From Sindora glabra (Eukaryota; Streptophyta; Magnoliopsida; Fabales; Fabaceae), in NCBI GenBank assembly GCA_020226215.1, contig CM035233.1, positions 30,030,027-30,094,026 of the forward strand: a stretch of DNA of 64,000 nt, in the 5' to 3' direction. The notes beneath the pieces are model-generated. The model was not told where the DNA came from. It worked only from the letters and a program-made list of their open reading frames with translations, and did not search any database. A program made the translations under genes and the position numbers. Shown piece after piece: positions 27,355-39,679 of the stretch; the stretch's first letter is position 1; each line of letters begins with the position of its first letter.

Positions 27355-28880
27355 ATATGGTCTAATTTACTCCTCAATTGAACTCTTTTATCTCTTTCCA
27401 AAATAATTACTTATTTATTAATCACATATGTCTAGGATCATCCTTAACTATTTAGAATAATTTTTAAAACACATTTAATGGGAAATTTGGGGTAATCGAG
27501 CCTACCCCCAAGCATTTCCTAGATTTTTCCTTATTACAAGTAATTGATTAATGATCAAACCTTAATACTTCTTTAGATTTAAAGGCTTATTCTCCTCTTG
27601 CAAGTGTTGTGGATGATCAATAGTGATTAATTAAAATTTTAGGAATAATTATAAGGGAAAAAGGAAGGGCTACCAAACCCTCCCCTAAATCTTTCATCTA
27701 TTTTCATGCTTCAATTGGTTGCAAGATTCACTAACTTGTTAGTATCCTTATGAATATCATCTTACTCATCCATGTTTTTTATTTCTTTATAACTTGATAA
27801 ATTAATGAATTTATTAACTAAAAAAAGAAGGGTGGCCAAACCATCCTTCACTTTTTTGCTCCCATTCTCTTAGATTTCAATTCTTACAAAGATGTATTTC
27901 ATATACATATTTTTATTTTTAAATTTTTGCATAAATCAATGAGCCATGCATCAATTTTTCTTAAGGGGGTTATTTTGCAATTTCATTAAATCTTTCACTC
28001 TAATCTAATGTTAAATCATTGTTTAATTTCTTCCAAAGTCTTGAGCCCATAGTAAATCATCTCTTAATATTTTTACAAAACTAAAATAATGCAATATCAT
28101 CTTCTATCTTTTCTTTTGTTATACAACCTTATCACTTCAAATTATAAAAGAATCAAGGATGGATTATAAAATTTCAAAAGGGTATGACAACTCACCTTTA
28201 GTATCTTAATCTTGAAAGGAAATCCTAGTACATCACAATTAAATCCATGGTTACAAACCATTCTTTTGAAACTCTAAAGAGAATACGATGAAACAAGGAA
28301 GTTCTTACCTTAAATGACGATTCAAATCCTTCTTCCTTATGACTATGGTACTAAAATTGTTCTAAGAGGGTGAGAGAAGGAATTTTTGTGTAATATGGGA
28401 GGGATGTGAAGTTTTGGGAAGAAAAGAGTGAAGAAAGGTTTTACCTTTTTTCTCAAAATTTTTAATAAAGCCTAATTATTTCTTATCTTCTATTTTATCA
28501 ATTATCCTTTAAATGTTCTTCCATTCAATGTTTCGTCATCTTTTAGCCATCATTACCCTTCTTTGTACTTAGTTTCTATTGGCCATAAGGCCATCATTGT
28601 GTTTTTTCTAGCTTTCTCTATAATTTCTTCATTCTAAAGTAATTAAGTACATTTTAGGTTACGAGAAAGCCTTATTCGGCCACCCCTATTTTAGGCGCAA
28701 AGAAGGCCTCTTATTGAATATGTGTTCTTTTATTCACTCTACCTTATGCCACTTTGGACCTCTCATAGCTAGGCTTGGTTTATTTCTAATAAGTTTCCTA
28801 AGAAATGGACCAAACTTCAATTTCACACCACTGGTTTCATTAGGTTTTAAGAGGGAATTCATAATTAATTATTTATTGGG

Positions 28881-29316
28881 ACCTGCTACATGAAATTTTT
28901 AATCTTTGTAACCTTATGTGTCCTTTTTCCATAGTTATAAATCATTGATCAATAAGATCATCTGATAAAAAGCCATACATAATATATTAAAGGTAGGTCA
29001 ATGTCATTTTGTTGAAAGTTTTCCAAATTTCAAAAAAAGAAAATCACATTAATTGACTTGGAATTAAATTTTAAAATTTTGATGGGTAGAATCCTCAAAT
29101 GACTTCTTTTTTATTTTTTTATAGTCATAAATCAAATATTTCTATAAAAAATTATAATAAAAGCTTGTTAATTATCAGTGGGCTTGGCACAAAACACAAT
29201 TGTCAAATATACCCCAAGTCATTTTTATGTTTATCATATTTAGGCTTTCCTACAACTTGAAAAACCAATTAGGTCTATTCCTTTATGAATATTCTCCTTC
29301 TTATGTTCACTCTAGG
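28881..29316. other. AT-rich stretch, nothing recognised
   Basis: No motif, open frame or repeat partner seen, apart from a chance frame that overlaps the start of the next LTR. Confidence 0.4.
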
Positions 29317-32300
29317 TTATTAGAATTTAGAAGTGTTAATTCCTATTTATGTGAACCTAATAAAAACTTATCTCAAAGAATCTATGAACAATTCAAAAAT
29401 ATCAAGGAAAGTCCCAAAATTCAAAAAATAAAATAATATTTATGCCACACTCCAAATAGAGGAAAAATGAGTGATAAGTGATAAAAATCATGTCACAAAG
29501 GATGAATCCTTTAATAAGTGATGATAAATGCCATAAATGTTAAATCCCTATAATAAGTTTTCAAGTTTATTGAAGAACTAAAGAGAAAATCACACTCTCA
29601 CAAGAAGGCATCATTCATTCCATTCAAAATGTCTAAAAATTTTATTTCAAAATAAAGAACAAGCCTCCTAATATAGCTCAAAGGCTTAAATAGGTTTAAT
29701 TGGGCTCAAAACTAACACACTAACTAAAGCCCAATATCAAGCATCATCTAATGTACTAAAGTAACATAGTAAATAAACCAAGGTAAAATAGTAAACTAAT
29801 GGACCAAAATATAACAAACATATAAAAGGCCTAATAAGTCCTACAATATGTCACGACTCACTTCTGATTGTGATTAATGTGGATCTCATTACCGATTTCC
29901 ACAAACCTTAACTATTTTTACTCTTTTTACCTAACAAGAGTTTTCAAATTCTAAGGGAATTTAAAATTTTATTTTAAGATTTTTGTAGAAAAATATAGAG
30001 TCTTCCTTATTTTTGGATACTTCTCGAGGGTCACATGCTCTAAATATATTGAACCTATTTGTTTCCAGATATGACAGAATCATATAGATACATATAATAC
30101 TTCACAAATTCAATTTTATACACATATAACAATTCAACACATCATATAAATCACAAGTCCCTATTTGAATATTGATTGCATTCCCAACTATCAAATCTTT
30201 TAGTAAGGCGGTTTTATTTCTCCATGAATGCAACAAGCTCAAGTTTTAACTTGAAAACATTGGAAATTAAACATAATGAGTTACAAGAACTCGGTGAGTA
30301 TATATTTACTACTATCTTGTGGGAGTTCAATTTTACATATAATAATCATAGGTTAAGCATGTAATAAATTAGAACTATTAACAAACCCATTTCCTAGCAT
30401 TCTGAAACCTATAGGACCAAATCTTGGAATGAAAGCTCTCCTACACAAGTCTTATGGAAGGTACAACTATCTAATAATACATAGCATTATTATCATAACA
30501 CACACTACCCATTTCGAGTAGACAACACAATCCCAAACAACCTTTAAGGCTAGAATACAAACAAGCTATCATTATCACATTATGTATTTACATCCATGTC
30601 AAACATTGACATCCAGCAACAAGCAAAGTTCTAATATCATATCTAATTACAAATTTAGTCATAGTAATCATATATGTAGCTGCCTTTGATTTCAAGATCA
30701 AGTTTATACTTTTCTCAATTACTCGTCAAGAATTTTCCATCTAACTCTCGGATCAATCTTATATCCTTCGCAACTGTTAGTCGAGAATTTTGCATCTGGC
30801 TTTCAAAGTATTATTCTGATATAACTCATAGTTCCTAATATCACCGATTTAACATAATTTATAATTTTCCATGCCATCCATGGCAAAATGCATAATAATA
30901 TATACATGAAAGCTCAACTCTCAAATCACATTTCACATTATCATTTCTAGCATACAAGTGACAAATAGTTCAACCATAAACATTTGATAATCATTAATAA
31001 CATCATCATACTTCTATTGCACACTCTGGTCAACTAGTAATCACTTAATAGTTAACTACTCAAGAAACTGAGTTCATATATAAATATAAACATGAGTGTG
31101 AATATGAAATATATACTATCAACAAAAAGAATATAATTCATCATATCTAATTTATCTTTTAATTTAAATAAAAATAGTAGTGAGATATATACTCACTTGA
31201 GAATGCTTTACCACTCTTAGAAGTCCAAAGTATTTGTACCCATTTGCTTTCCATCCTATTTCATAATTTATACAAATACTTATAAATACATTGAATTTAT
31301 TTGATTTCTCCTCAATTTACTAGCCTATGTCTAATCCTTATTTTTAAATTCCCCAAAACACATCTCATTATCTTTTATTAAGTTAACTTTAAGAAATCAA
31401 GAATACTATATCATAATATAAAGATTTTTAAATTAACCTTTATAGATAAATATTAAAGCTTAATACTGTAAAAAGTATTTGCTTACTTCATTATATTATC
31501 CTATATCATCACTTCTCATATTTTGTAATAATAACTAGTGAAATTACAACATCTCATTTTATTTAACTTACATAAGTAGAATACTTAATAAGCTTGGCAG
31601 ATCCCATTTATATCATTAAAGCCATAATACCTTTAAGTTCAACATAATTGATATTATATTTTACATAATTAGGGCTTCCTCAACCATTTTAGAACCATAT
31701 AACTATAAGAATCTAGCACTTTGTCAATATTCTACTCGTAGTACTTTAGTACCAAATTTGCTTGGATTATATTATCTTAGTATTTTTCAACATAAACAAA
31801 AGAGTATTTTCCTGTACTACCATATATAGAAAAGCACACAAATGAGTTTCTTTTTATCATGTATAAATTTACCATAATAATGAAACCAAATATGCGAAAT
31901 TATGTTTCTTCAATTCATGTATGAATCTGTCATAATAATGAACCTAAGATATTCTATAGCATAAAACCTTAAAATAATAATATAAAACATTTTACTTAAG
32001 CATTTTATAATATAAAGTTTGTATTGTTTTCTTTATATATATCAATATATATCACATAATTGAAATTTCTTGAATCAAATAGCAAAGCATCACAAAAATT
32101 AAATTTTTATGATATATTCATACTCACTCTCACCGAAAAATGGCACTAGTAGCTTGCCAATGTTAAAGGAGTACCAAATTGCCAAAGACCAAAAGCAAAA
32201 AGGAAGCTTCGTAAGTACAAGCACGATCCTTGGCCATTTCAGCTCGCAAAAAGATTTAACACTAATTGAGGAAGAGAGAGATGGAGGTTTGCTCATGTGA

Positions 32301-32783
32301 TCCAGTTGGTGGTCACCTCTCATGCTACCTATAAATGTTAGCTCATAGCAATTCCTATCGCAGCTGATAGTTGGCACTAAACCAAAGGAGTTATGTCATG
32401 AGGCAAAGTGAAGCCAATGGTGAGAAGGAAAAGAAAGATGGTGAGGTATTAGAGAAAAGAGAAAGAAGAGGCGGTGGATGATTAGGGAAAAAGAGAAAGT
32501 CGAACTTATAAGGAGAAAAGGAGATGGTGTTAAGAAAAATAGTGACAATTTTCTTTTCTTTTAAAAACAAAACATAAACCAAAGCCTCAAAAGGCCCAAA
32601 AATGCCAACATCCATATCTTATGGCCAAATAACCCCCTAAATGTAGTCTTTTAAGCCAAGATGCACATCCTTCAATTAGCAAGACCCCTCCAAACTCCCT
32701 TCCTTATGTGCATAAGCCTTTTCAATTCCATCATTGATCCTTTTGGATTTACTTTTTAAGATTGGCTCCCTTGGATTACATCA
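29317..32783 (-). repeat. 3' LTR of the Reina-like element, split by an insertion
   Basis: 29317-29848 matches 36762-37315, and about 32566-32783 matches about 37322-37540, so a 0.78 kb LTR was interrupted after CCTACAATA. The intervening part (29849 to about 32545) is a foreign LTR. Confidence 0.82.
29849..32545 (+). mobile_element. LTR inserted in the 3' LTR of the Reina-like element
   Basis: Opens TGTCACGACTCACTTCTGAT at 29849, close to the start of the 14410 LTR (TGTCACAACC...). The left flank is CAATA (29844-29848). The right edge is not sharp: CAATT at 32546-32550 may be the worn duplication. There is no coding region over 2.7 kb. The empty site is preserved in the partner LTR at 37311-37320, which proves an insertion. 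Confidence 0.6.
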
Positions 32784-33059
32784 TACCCCTTTATTGAAAA
32801 AGATTTGTACTTGAATTTTCAAAACCTACATTAAAAAGAGTAAGATTAGAAATATCAAAAGAAGCACTCATGATAAACTAGCTATGAGGATTTAACTTGG
32901 AAGCAACATTATTAATTCTCAAGCACTTAAAATGGCCATTCCCACTTAGATGCATTTTAATCCTCTTTAGAGATATTTCTTTTCTCATCTAGAAATAAAC
33001 ACAACCACCATGGTCAAACCCAAAACATGATTCAAAAATTTCATGCAAGCATACAAACT

Positions 33060-33645
33060 TATCAATAGTAATAAATTTATCAATAAAGGCAAAACATGAT
33101 TCCTTACAAGCTTTCTACAAAAGTTAATCAAACCATAAAAATTCTTAATCTCATTAACAGACTTAAGTAGAGATCATTCTCTAATTTCTTTTTCTTCATT
33201 CACCTCTATTATATAACATATCCTAAAAATATAATTCTTTTTATGCAAAATGAACATTTCTTAAGATTGGCATTCGAAACTTCATTTTTTAAAACTTACA
33301 CCTCATTTATACTTTTGACAACCATAAAATGTCATTAAGATATTGTAAACAATCTTCCTAATTCTTTAAAATTGCAATTGACAACAAGATCCACCTTTTA
33401 AACTCATGAAAATCATAAAAATAAATAACAATAAATTTATTATTGATATTACATAAAAGTATTTGGTGCATTAGACAAACCAAATATCATAACTAACCAT
33501 TTATATAATCTATATTTTATTTTGAAAACATTTTTCCACCCAACAATTATTTTTATATGAATTAAATAATAGCCATCTTTTAAACTAACCTTAGGAAATA
33601 TACAAAGATTATGAAATTCATCAAGCATATTTTCTAAAGTCTCCT
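33060..33645 (-). pseudogene. gypsy RT remnant
   Basis: Minus strand encodes LENMLDEFHNLCIF, then KDGYYLIHIKI, then YRLYKWLVMIFGLSNAPNTF. These are the RT motifs DxLxG, S-G-Y-H-Q (here K-D-G-Y-Y) and M-P-F-G-L (here M-I-F-G-L). Further down NLKKCSFC and FLGYVI continue the domain in broken frames to about 33060. RT here lies downstream of the integrase zinc-finger region, which is not the normal order. Confidence 0.78.
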
Positions 33646-33689
33646 TAATACTAAGATATTTAATCAAATCACCTTTTTCCATTAGAAAA

Positions 33690-34110
33690 CATTTAGAAAA
33701 TAGACAAAAATCATACAACTTATGATGTAAATCCTTTAAAATTTTCTTGTTTCTAGAATATTTTATCAAATCACTACCATAAGCTTCTTTAACAAGCAAG
33801 TCACTTAAAGAATTCTAGGTACACGTAATTTATTTTTTCTACATAAAAATCTATCATGCTTAAAAACTTCTCTAAAGATCATCGCCTGATAAATATTAAC
33901 ATATGAAACAAAATTAACATGTATAAGAATAATAAGGTCATGTGAAGGGGTAGTGAAGTCATAGTTATTCATATGCAAATCCTTAATACTTTCAAAACTT
34001 AGCAATTTATCATGCAAAGTAGAATCACATGTATACAAACCTAATAATTTTGTATGCATTTTGTTTGAAATTTCTTTTGGAAGCACATCTTGGAATTCCT
34101 ATAAAACAAA
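33690..34110 (-). pseudogene. gypsy RNase H-integrase spacer and integrase zinc-finger remnant, displaced
   Basis: Minus strand gives EFQDVLPKEISNKM (wording of the protease-RT linker). It continues LLSFESIKDLHMNNYDF, then FKHDRFLCRKNKLRVP, then LVKEAYGSDLIKYS and LHHKLYDF. The latter match the spacer and the H-H-C-C region of Reina-like integrases, with the His residues replaced (A-Y-G for A-H-G, K-Y for G-H). It is followed at once by RT. Confidence 0.7.
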
Positions 34111-36743
34111 ATCAAAAGTACTTGGCAACACAAATTTAACTTTGTTAGTATTTTCATAAGCTTTCTTATAAAATACAATTGGCTTAAAAATATATGAAAC
34201 ACTCCTCATATCACTTATTTTTACTTTCACACTTAATTTTTCTATTCCTTATTTTAGCTCTTCTTTTAACTATATTCCTTTCTCTTTTTCTTCATAAGCA
34301 CTCTGTATTTTGTTGAAGTTTTCATTCTTTTCACCCAACTCTAATTTTTTTTCTTTTCTTTTTCATAAGTACTCTCTTTCTTTTCATGACTTTCACTTTT
34401 TTTACCCTTTTCTCATCTCTATTTTTCTCATTCTCTCTTTTTTTTTCTTCCCCTCTTCTCTTATCTTCCTCTCTTTCAACTTTCAATGGAGACTCAACTT
34501 TATATTTGTCATTGATCTTGGCATCTCTCTTCTTAAATTTCCTATCCTAACTAGACTTCTAAGTGGAACTTGAATTGTAATGATATTTAGAAGAGCTAGG
34601 AAGAAAAGTTAGGAAAGAATTTTTCCCTCATAATAATCTTCATTTTTTCCTAAGTAGTAACAAGCCTTTTTCCATTTCTTCTTCTAGATGACATAAGTTA
34701 ATTAAATATCGGCATAATTAATGAATTCAAAGAATGGTGATATTCAAATATCAACTCTATCTTCTTGTCCCACTTTAAGTAGACTTTCAGATTATTCTTC
34801 CTTTGAAATGAAAATATTATCAAGATTATAATCCACTTTATCTCTCTTTTGCTTATCTTTTTCTTTTCTCACATCCTTTCTCTTATATCTTTTATTATTC
34901 TTTTCAAACTCATCATGATGCATTATTTCTCTCTTACTATTTTTATTTTCAAAATATACATTATTTTATTTTCTATCTCCTCTTTCCTTCATATCTTTTT
35001 CATCATAATGTTTTCTCATGGTTGCCCACCTTCATCTCTTCCAAATCTATCTTCCATGGAAAAAAATCTCATATTTATTCCTTCAAGTTGCCATTTTATG
35101 GTCCTTCATGTAGGCTTGATATCATTATTTACACTATTTCCTGACATCTTAAAAGTAATTACTTGTAGGAAATAGTTAGATAAAAGAAAGGGACCTCAAA
35201 AAAGTACATTTTTCACTTCATTTAGAAGCACTCACTCTTGTGTTTGCACTCTAATTTAAGACTTTTACCCTTACATGATCTAATATGCTTTTACCTTTTT
35301 CCACTCCTCACCATTTCACTCTTGTAGTTCTTTGAGAAATAAAAAGATACTACCAATAAAATTTAACATTTTTGGCTATCACTAACTAATCCCATAAGAA
35401 TTGGAATAATGAAAGATAGTTGGAATTCAAGAAAGGAAACAAACAAGACTTTAGGAAACTAAAGAAGGAAACAAAACAAGACTCAAGACATGAAGACTAA
35501 GAATGAAATTTAAATAAAGGAAATAAATAATGAGCAATTAACAATGGAAATCAAATAAAAGTTTAATGATAACATAAGGCATTCATTGAGCAATAACAAC
35601 TTTTGTTTTGCTTTTCAACACTTTTCAAACAACTTCTTCTTTGTGATTTTTCCCAATTCACAAATTATTTTGTTCTCCCCTTTTGATTTTTCAACTACCA
35701 ACACTTCTTTTATTTTTAATTTCTTTTCTGATCTTTTCTTGCTTCTTATTTTTCTTCTTTTCTTCTTTTTGTGATTCATTTTGAATTCACTTTATTTCTT
35801 TTTCAATGGCTTCTTTTTTTCAAAACAACACTTTTTGTTGTTTTTCTTCACAATACTAGCTCTTCTTTCATAATAATTGAACACTATTATTTTGCTTATG
35901 TTTCCTTTTCTTTTCAAAGCACTTCAATCTATAATTCATCACTTCTTTTCTTCTTTTCAAGCTTTTGTATCACTTAGCACCCAAAAATGCACTCAAGCAC
36001 TCATCATAGCAAAATGCAAATGAAATATAATGCACAAATGCACTATAAATGACAAAGTAAGCTATAAATGACATTAAATTGAGTTACACCAAACAAACTA
36101 AAATGAAAAATACAATTGTAAAGACATCACAAATAGCAAAAGGAACAAGACAAACCAATAAACATAAAATGCAATTTGAGACTAGTAATCAAATGAAATT
36201 ATTAGATGCATTGACATAGACTAGACTTGTTAACAACATAACATAAGGCACCACCAATAATTAACTTGGACAAGAATGTTAAATGACACAAGTGGCCAAT
36301 TGACTTGGATAACAAATGAAACAAAATACACAATTGTAAATTTGAAAAGCACCACAAAACATAATTGGATTGACCATCAACAAAAGAAATGCTACTTCAA
36401 TCAGATAAAACAAATGAAAAGCAAAAAATAACACAAAAATTGAATAAAAGGAAGTAAATAACACATAACCAACTTAATGAAAATAGTAAAATACATAACA
36501 AGACAATATGAAAACAAATTAACATAAGCAACAGAAATTAAATTCGATAAAGATTTGAAATAAAAATAATAATGTACATTACGAAAATTGATAACATAAA
36601 CCAACACTGACAAATTTGTGAAACAATAATGAGGATAGAACAAAAATAACAACATTAAACAAAGATGTAATTTCAACACAAATTAAAAAGAAAATACAAG
36701 ATGAAAATGTAGTAAAAATTAAGAGAATAAAATTTTTAAAACA
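34111..36743 (-). pseudogene. Putative gag and leader region of the Reina-like element, unreadable
   Basis: Lies between the primer site and pol, where gag belongs. On the minus strand it is extremely A- and purine-rich (plus strand is T- and TTC-rich, for example 34310-34480 and 35600-35800), as Lys/Glu-rich Gag remnants often are. No zinc knuckle or conserved Gag motif was found. The Phe-rich frames on the plus strand are its complement, not genes. Confidence 0.4.
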
Positions 36744-36759
36744 CAATGCTCTAATACCG
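36744..36759 (-). other. Primer-binding site, initiator Met-tRNA type
   Basis: Minus strand reads CGGTATTAGAGCATTG, one or two changes from TGGTATCAGAGC, directly next to the 5' LTR end TTCTTATCA at 36762. Confidence 0.75.
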
Positions 36760-36761
36760 AA

Positions 36762-37540
36762 TGATAAGAATTTAGAAGTGCTAATACTAAATGATGTGAA
36801 TCCAATAAGAACCTATCTTGGAGAACTCGCGAAAAATTTGAAAATATCAAGGAACATCCTAAAATTTAGAAAATAAAAAATAGAAAATATTCACATTGCA
36901 CTCCAAATAAAAAAGAATGGAAGTTATAAGTGATGAAAATCATGGCATAAAGGATAAATCATTTGATAAGTGATATTAAATACCACAAGTATTAAATCCT
37001 TTTAATAAGTCTTTAAGTTCATTCAAGAACTAAAGAGAGAATTACACTCTCACAAGAAGGCATCAAACACACCATTCAAAATGTCTAAAAATCTAATGTC
37101 AAAATAAGGAATAATTCTCCCTACATAACTCAAGTGAAAACCTAGAATAAAAGGGCTTAAATGGACTCAATTAAGTGCCCAAGACTAACATAATAACTAA
37201 AGTCCAATATTATGCATCATCTAATGTACTAAAGTAACATAGTAAATAAACCAAGGTAAAAGGGTAAACTAATAGGCTAAAATATAACTAACACATAAAA
37301 GACCTAATACATCCTACAATATAATAAAACATAAACCAAACCTCAAAAGGCCCAAAAGTGGTGTCATCCATATCTCATGGATGCAATGGCCTTGTAAATG
37401 TAGTCTTCTAAGATAAAATGCACATCTTTCAATTATTGAGACCCTTCTAAGCTTGCTTTTTTGTGTGTACAGGCCTCTTCAATCTTATCCTCAATCCTTT
37501 TGTATTTACTTTTTAAGATTGCTCCCTTTAGATCACATCA
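36762..37540 (-). repeat. 5' LTR of the Reina-like element
   Basis: 779 bp, TGATGTGATC at the minus-strand start and CTTATCA at its end. Homologous along its whole length to the two pieces of the 3' LTR. It keeps the uninterrupted site CTACAATATAATAAAACA. Confidence 0.85.
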
Positions 37541-38020
37541 CTAAGTTACCTATCTCATATTCCTAAAGAGTGTATGTACACTTACGTATAAGCATATACC
37601 CTTAAATAGAAGGATGGGTATTCTCAAATGCTTGCTCAAGTGTGCATTCTTTTACATATGTATATGCATATATATATTTGTGTAGGTTCATATATATATA
37701 CTTTTATTTAAATACATGTTAACCATACTAAAATAATTAAAGTGATACATTTATGAAAATATAGGAAAAACACTAATCATACATCTTTTTTTTATTATAT
37801 CAGTACCTTTTGTATTGAAACTTTTAAACTATGATTAATGAAAATCTTGTTCTTTTTGCTTGATCAATTTCCCTTATTATGATGCATAATCTTTATTCCA
37901 TCAAAAAATATGATAAAGCATTTTCACTTTATTTTCAAATGGTGATTATTATTAAAACTTCTACCACTCATTTTCTTATGTTCATTGTAATATGACCAAT
38001 GATTTTTATTTTAATGATTA
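37541..38020. other. AT-rich stretch, no gene
   Basis: Contains short TATATA runs near 37660-37700. No coding motif or repeat partner seen. It may be the 3' untranslated part of the Tat-lineage element to the right, cut off by the Reina-like insertion. Confidence 0.4.
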
Positions 38021-38335
38021 GTGATTACTGATTTTTTTCATATATTGTTTAATAGGGAGTTGTACATGAGTAATTGGCAATTATTAATCTATATTGACCC
38101 GTTGAATAATAGGGAGTCCATTAAAGAGTAATACTCGAGTGACTAGTGATTACTAATCTATTTACCTATTGTTTAATAGTGTGCCTACTAAATAACAATG
38201 CTCAACTGGATGATGATTACCAATTTGTATTGATCCATTGAATAATGAGGCAACTATCACATAATGATGCATGGTCGACCGATGATTATCAATTTGTATA
38301 AATTGTTATGTGCATGACTAACCTCAAATGGTAAT
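38021..38335. repeat. Degenerate ~68-bp tandem repeat, about 4.5 units
   Basis: Units begin at 38021, 38077, 38146, 38214 and 38283 (spacing 56, 69, 68, 69). Each has TGATTAC- or CAATTATTAATCT-like wording, then TTGTTTAATAG or TTGAATAATAG, then an ACTCGAGT/GACCGATGA-like end. It lies just downstream of the integrase of the minus-strand Tat-lineage element. Confidence 0.85.
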
Positions 38336-38459
38336 GAAATTTGCAAGTAATTGAAGTGACAAAAAAGTTTACATAAAAATGCTTTAAAATATTCATTCTT
38401 TATAGTAGGTAATGATTTATACATGTATATTGCCATCATTCTATTTTATGATATTGTCA

Positions 38460-39674
38460 TAATACTTTTAAGGTAGGATACATTCCATGTTCAAGGCAGC
38501 GATTTTCTTTTTAAGATCTGCATTTAGTAAGTCAAAATACCTAAGTTCCTTATAACTTGATAGGGATCTTCCCAATCAATTGCCACTTTTCCTTCTTCAT
38601 GTTCTTTCCTAAGGTTATCTACTTTCCTTATAACTAATGATTTCTTTGTGAATCCCTTTGGTCTTACTTTTTTTATCATGATACTTGGCTACTATTTGCT
38701 TACAAGTATAGGATTTAATATAAGCCATTTCCCAATCCTCTTCAAGTATGTCAAAGTATTCTTTCAATAATTCATCATTATTTTCAACATTATATTGCTT
38801 TATTCTTTAATTTATTTCACCGATCTCAATTAGTATAAGGGCTTCATGTCCATAAGTCAAGTGGAATAGGATCTCTCTACTAGTTGTTTAGATCACAATC
38901 TTATAAGATAACAACATATTAGGAAGCTCCTCAACTCATTTCTTTTTTGAGCTATCTAATTTTCTTTGAAGCCCTTTCAGTATTATTCTATTAGCTAATT
39001 TTGCTTACCCATTTATTTGTGGTTGTTCAATTGAGAAAAATTTGTGTTATTTTTAGGTCCTTCCAAAACTTTCTAAATGATTCACTAGTGAATTAGGCTC
39101 AATTATCACTTATGAGATTATTAGGGATGCTAAATCTATAAATAATATTCTTTTATGTAACCTTTTATGTATTTTTAGCATTAATAGTAGCTAAAGGTTC
39201 AACCTTAATCCACTTAGTGAAACTATCTATAGCTACAATGAAAATTTTAAATTATCTTGAAGCAATTAGGAATGGTTCTAAAAAACCCACCCCTATTTAG
39301 TGAAAAGTTATGGAGAAGTGATTGATTTTTATGCTAAAGATGGAACGCTAGAAATATTCACATGCTTTTGAAATTACTCACATTTCTTAACTAACTCAAA
39401 GCTATCCTTTTTCATGATCAACCAAAAGTAACCAAACTAAATAACCTTTTGTGCCAGCAAAAACCTTGCTATATGGATTTGACATATTCCTTCGTGTAAT
39501 TCTTTTCACACGTAATCAACCTCATCCAGATGAAGACATCTTAAGGCCAGGAAGATAAATCCCCTCTTATACAATTGTCCATTTTCCATATAAAAAAATG
39601 TTACTTCTTTCTTAATTCACTTTGCTTTAAAGTGGTTAAAGGATATTTCTTCTTTCTTAAGAAAATTCCTGGTT
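38460..39674 (-). pseudogene. gypsy integrase remnant (Tat lineage)
   Basis: Minus strand, in shifting frames, gives NGQLYKRGF, then LRCLHLDEVDYV, ELHEGICQIH and FGYFWLIMKKDSFELVKKC, then FTKWIKVEPLAT-like wording near 39200. This is the integrase zinc finger followed by the catalytic core of Tat-type elements. The C-terminal part down to 38460 is only partly legible. It is cut from RNase H by a solo LTR at 39680. Confidence 0.75.
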
Positions 39675-39679
39675 AGGTC

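Larger units (their letters stand above)
23811..28880 (-). repeat. LTR relic carrying a nested copia-type solo LTR
   Basis: The left edge reads GTTAGGGATGTTATA on the minus strand, a usual LTR end of Tekay-type elements. The block at 24781-24850, read on the minus strand, resembles the GGATAAGGT-rich blocks of the other long LTRs. The right edge is a guess, near TGTAGCAGGTCCC (minus strand, about 28880). The part at 25690-27354 is a separate insertion. No gene is seen; small open frames look like chance. Confidence 0.4.
29317..37540 (-). mobile_element. Ty3/gypsy retrotransposon, Reina/CRM-like, rearranged and with nested LTR
   Basis: Two homologous LTRs bound it: 36762-37540 (5', minus strand) and 29317-32783 (3', split by an insertion). 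Flanks are CTAGG (29312-29316) and CTAAG (37541-37545), a 5-bp target duplication with one change. A Met-tRNA-type primer site lies at 36744-36759, and a polypurine tract (AATAAAGGGGTA) sits at 32784-32795. RT and integrase pieces in the interior are in an abnormal order (see 33060-34086). All frames are broken. Confidence 0.82.

Noticed and set aside
32099..32615. Overlapping open frames on both strands
   Set aside because: They sit in the inserted LTR and its edge, show no protein family motif, and one overlaps the other on the opposite strand.
34310..35977. Phe/Ser-rich open frames on the plus strand that look like membrane proteins
   Set aside because: They are the complement of a purine-rich retroelement strand. 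Composition alone explains the hydrophobic reading; no conserved motif or start context.
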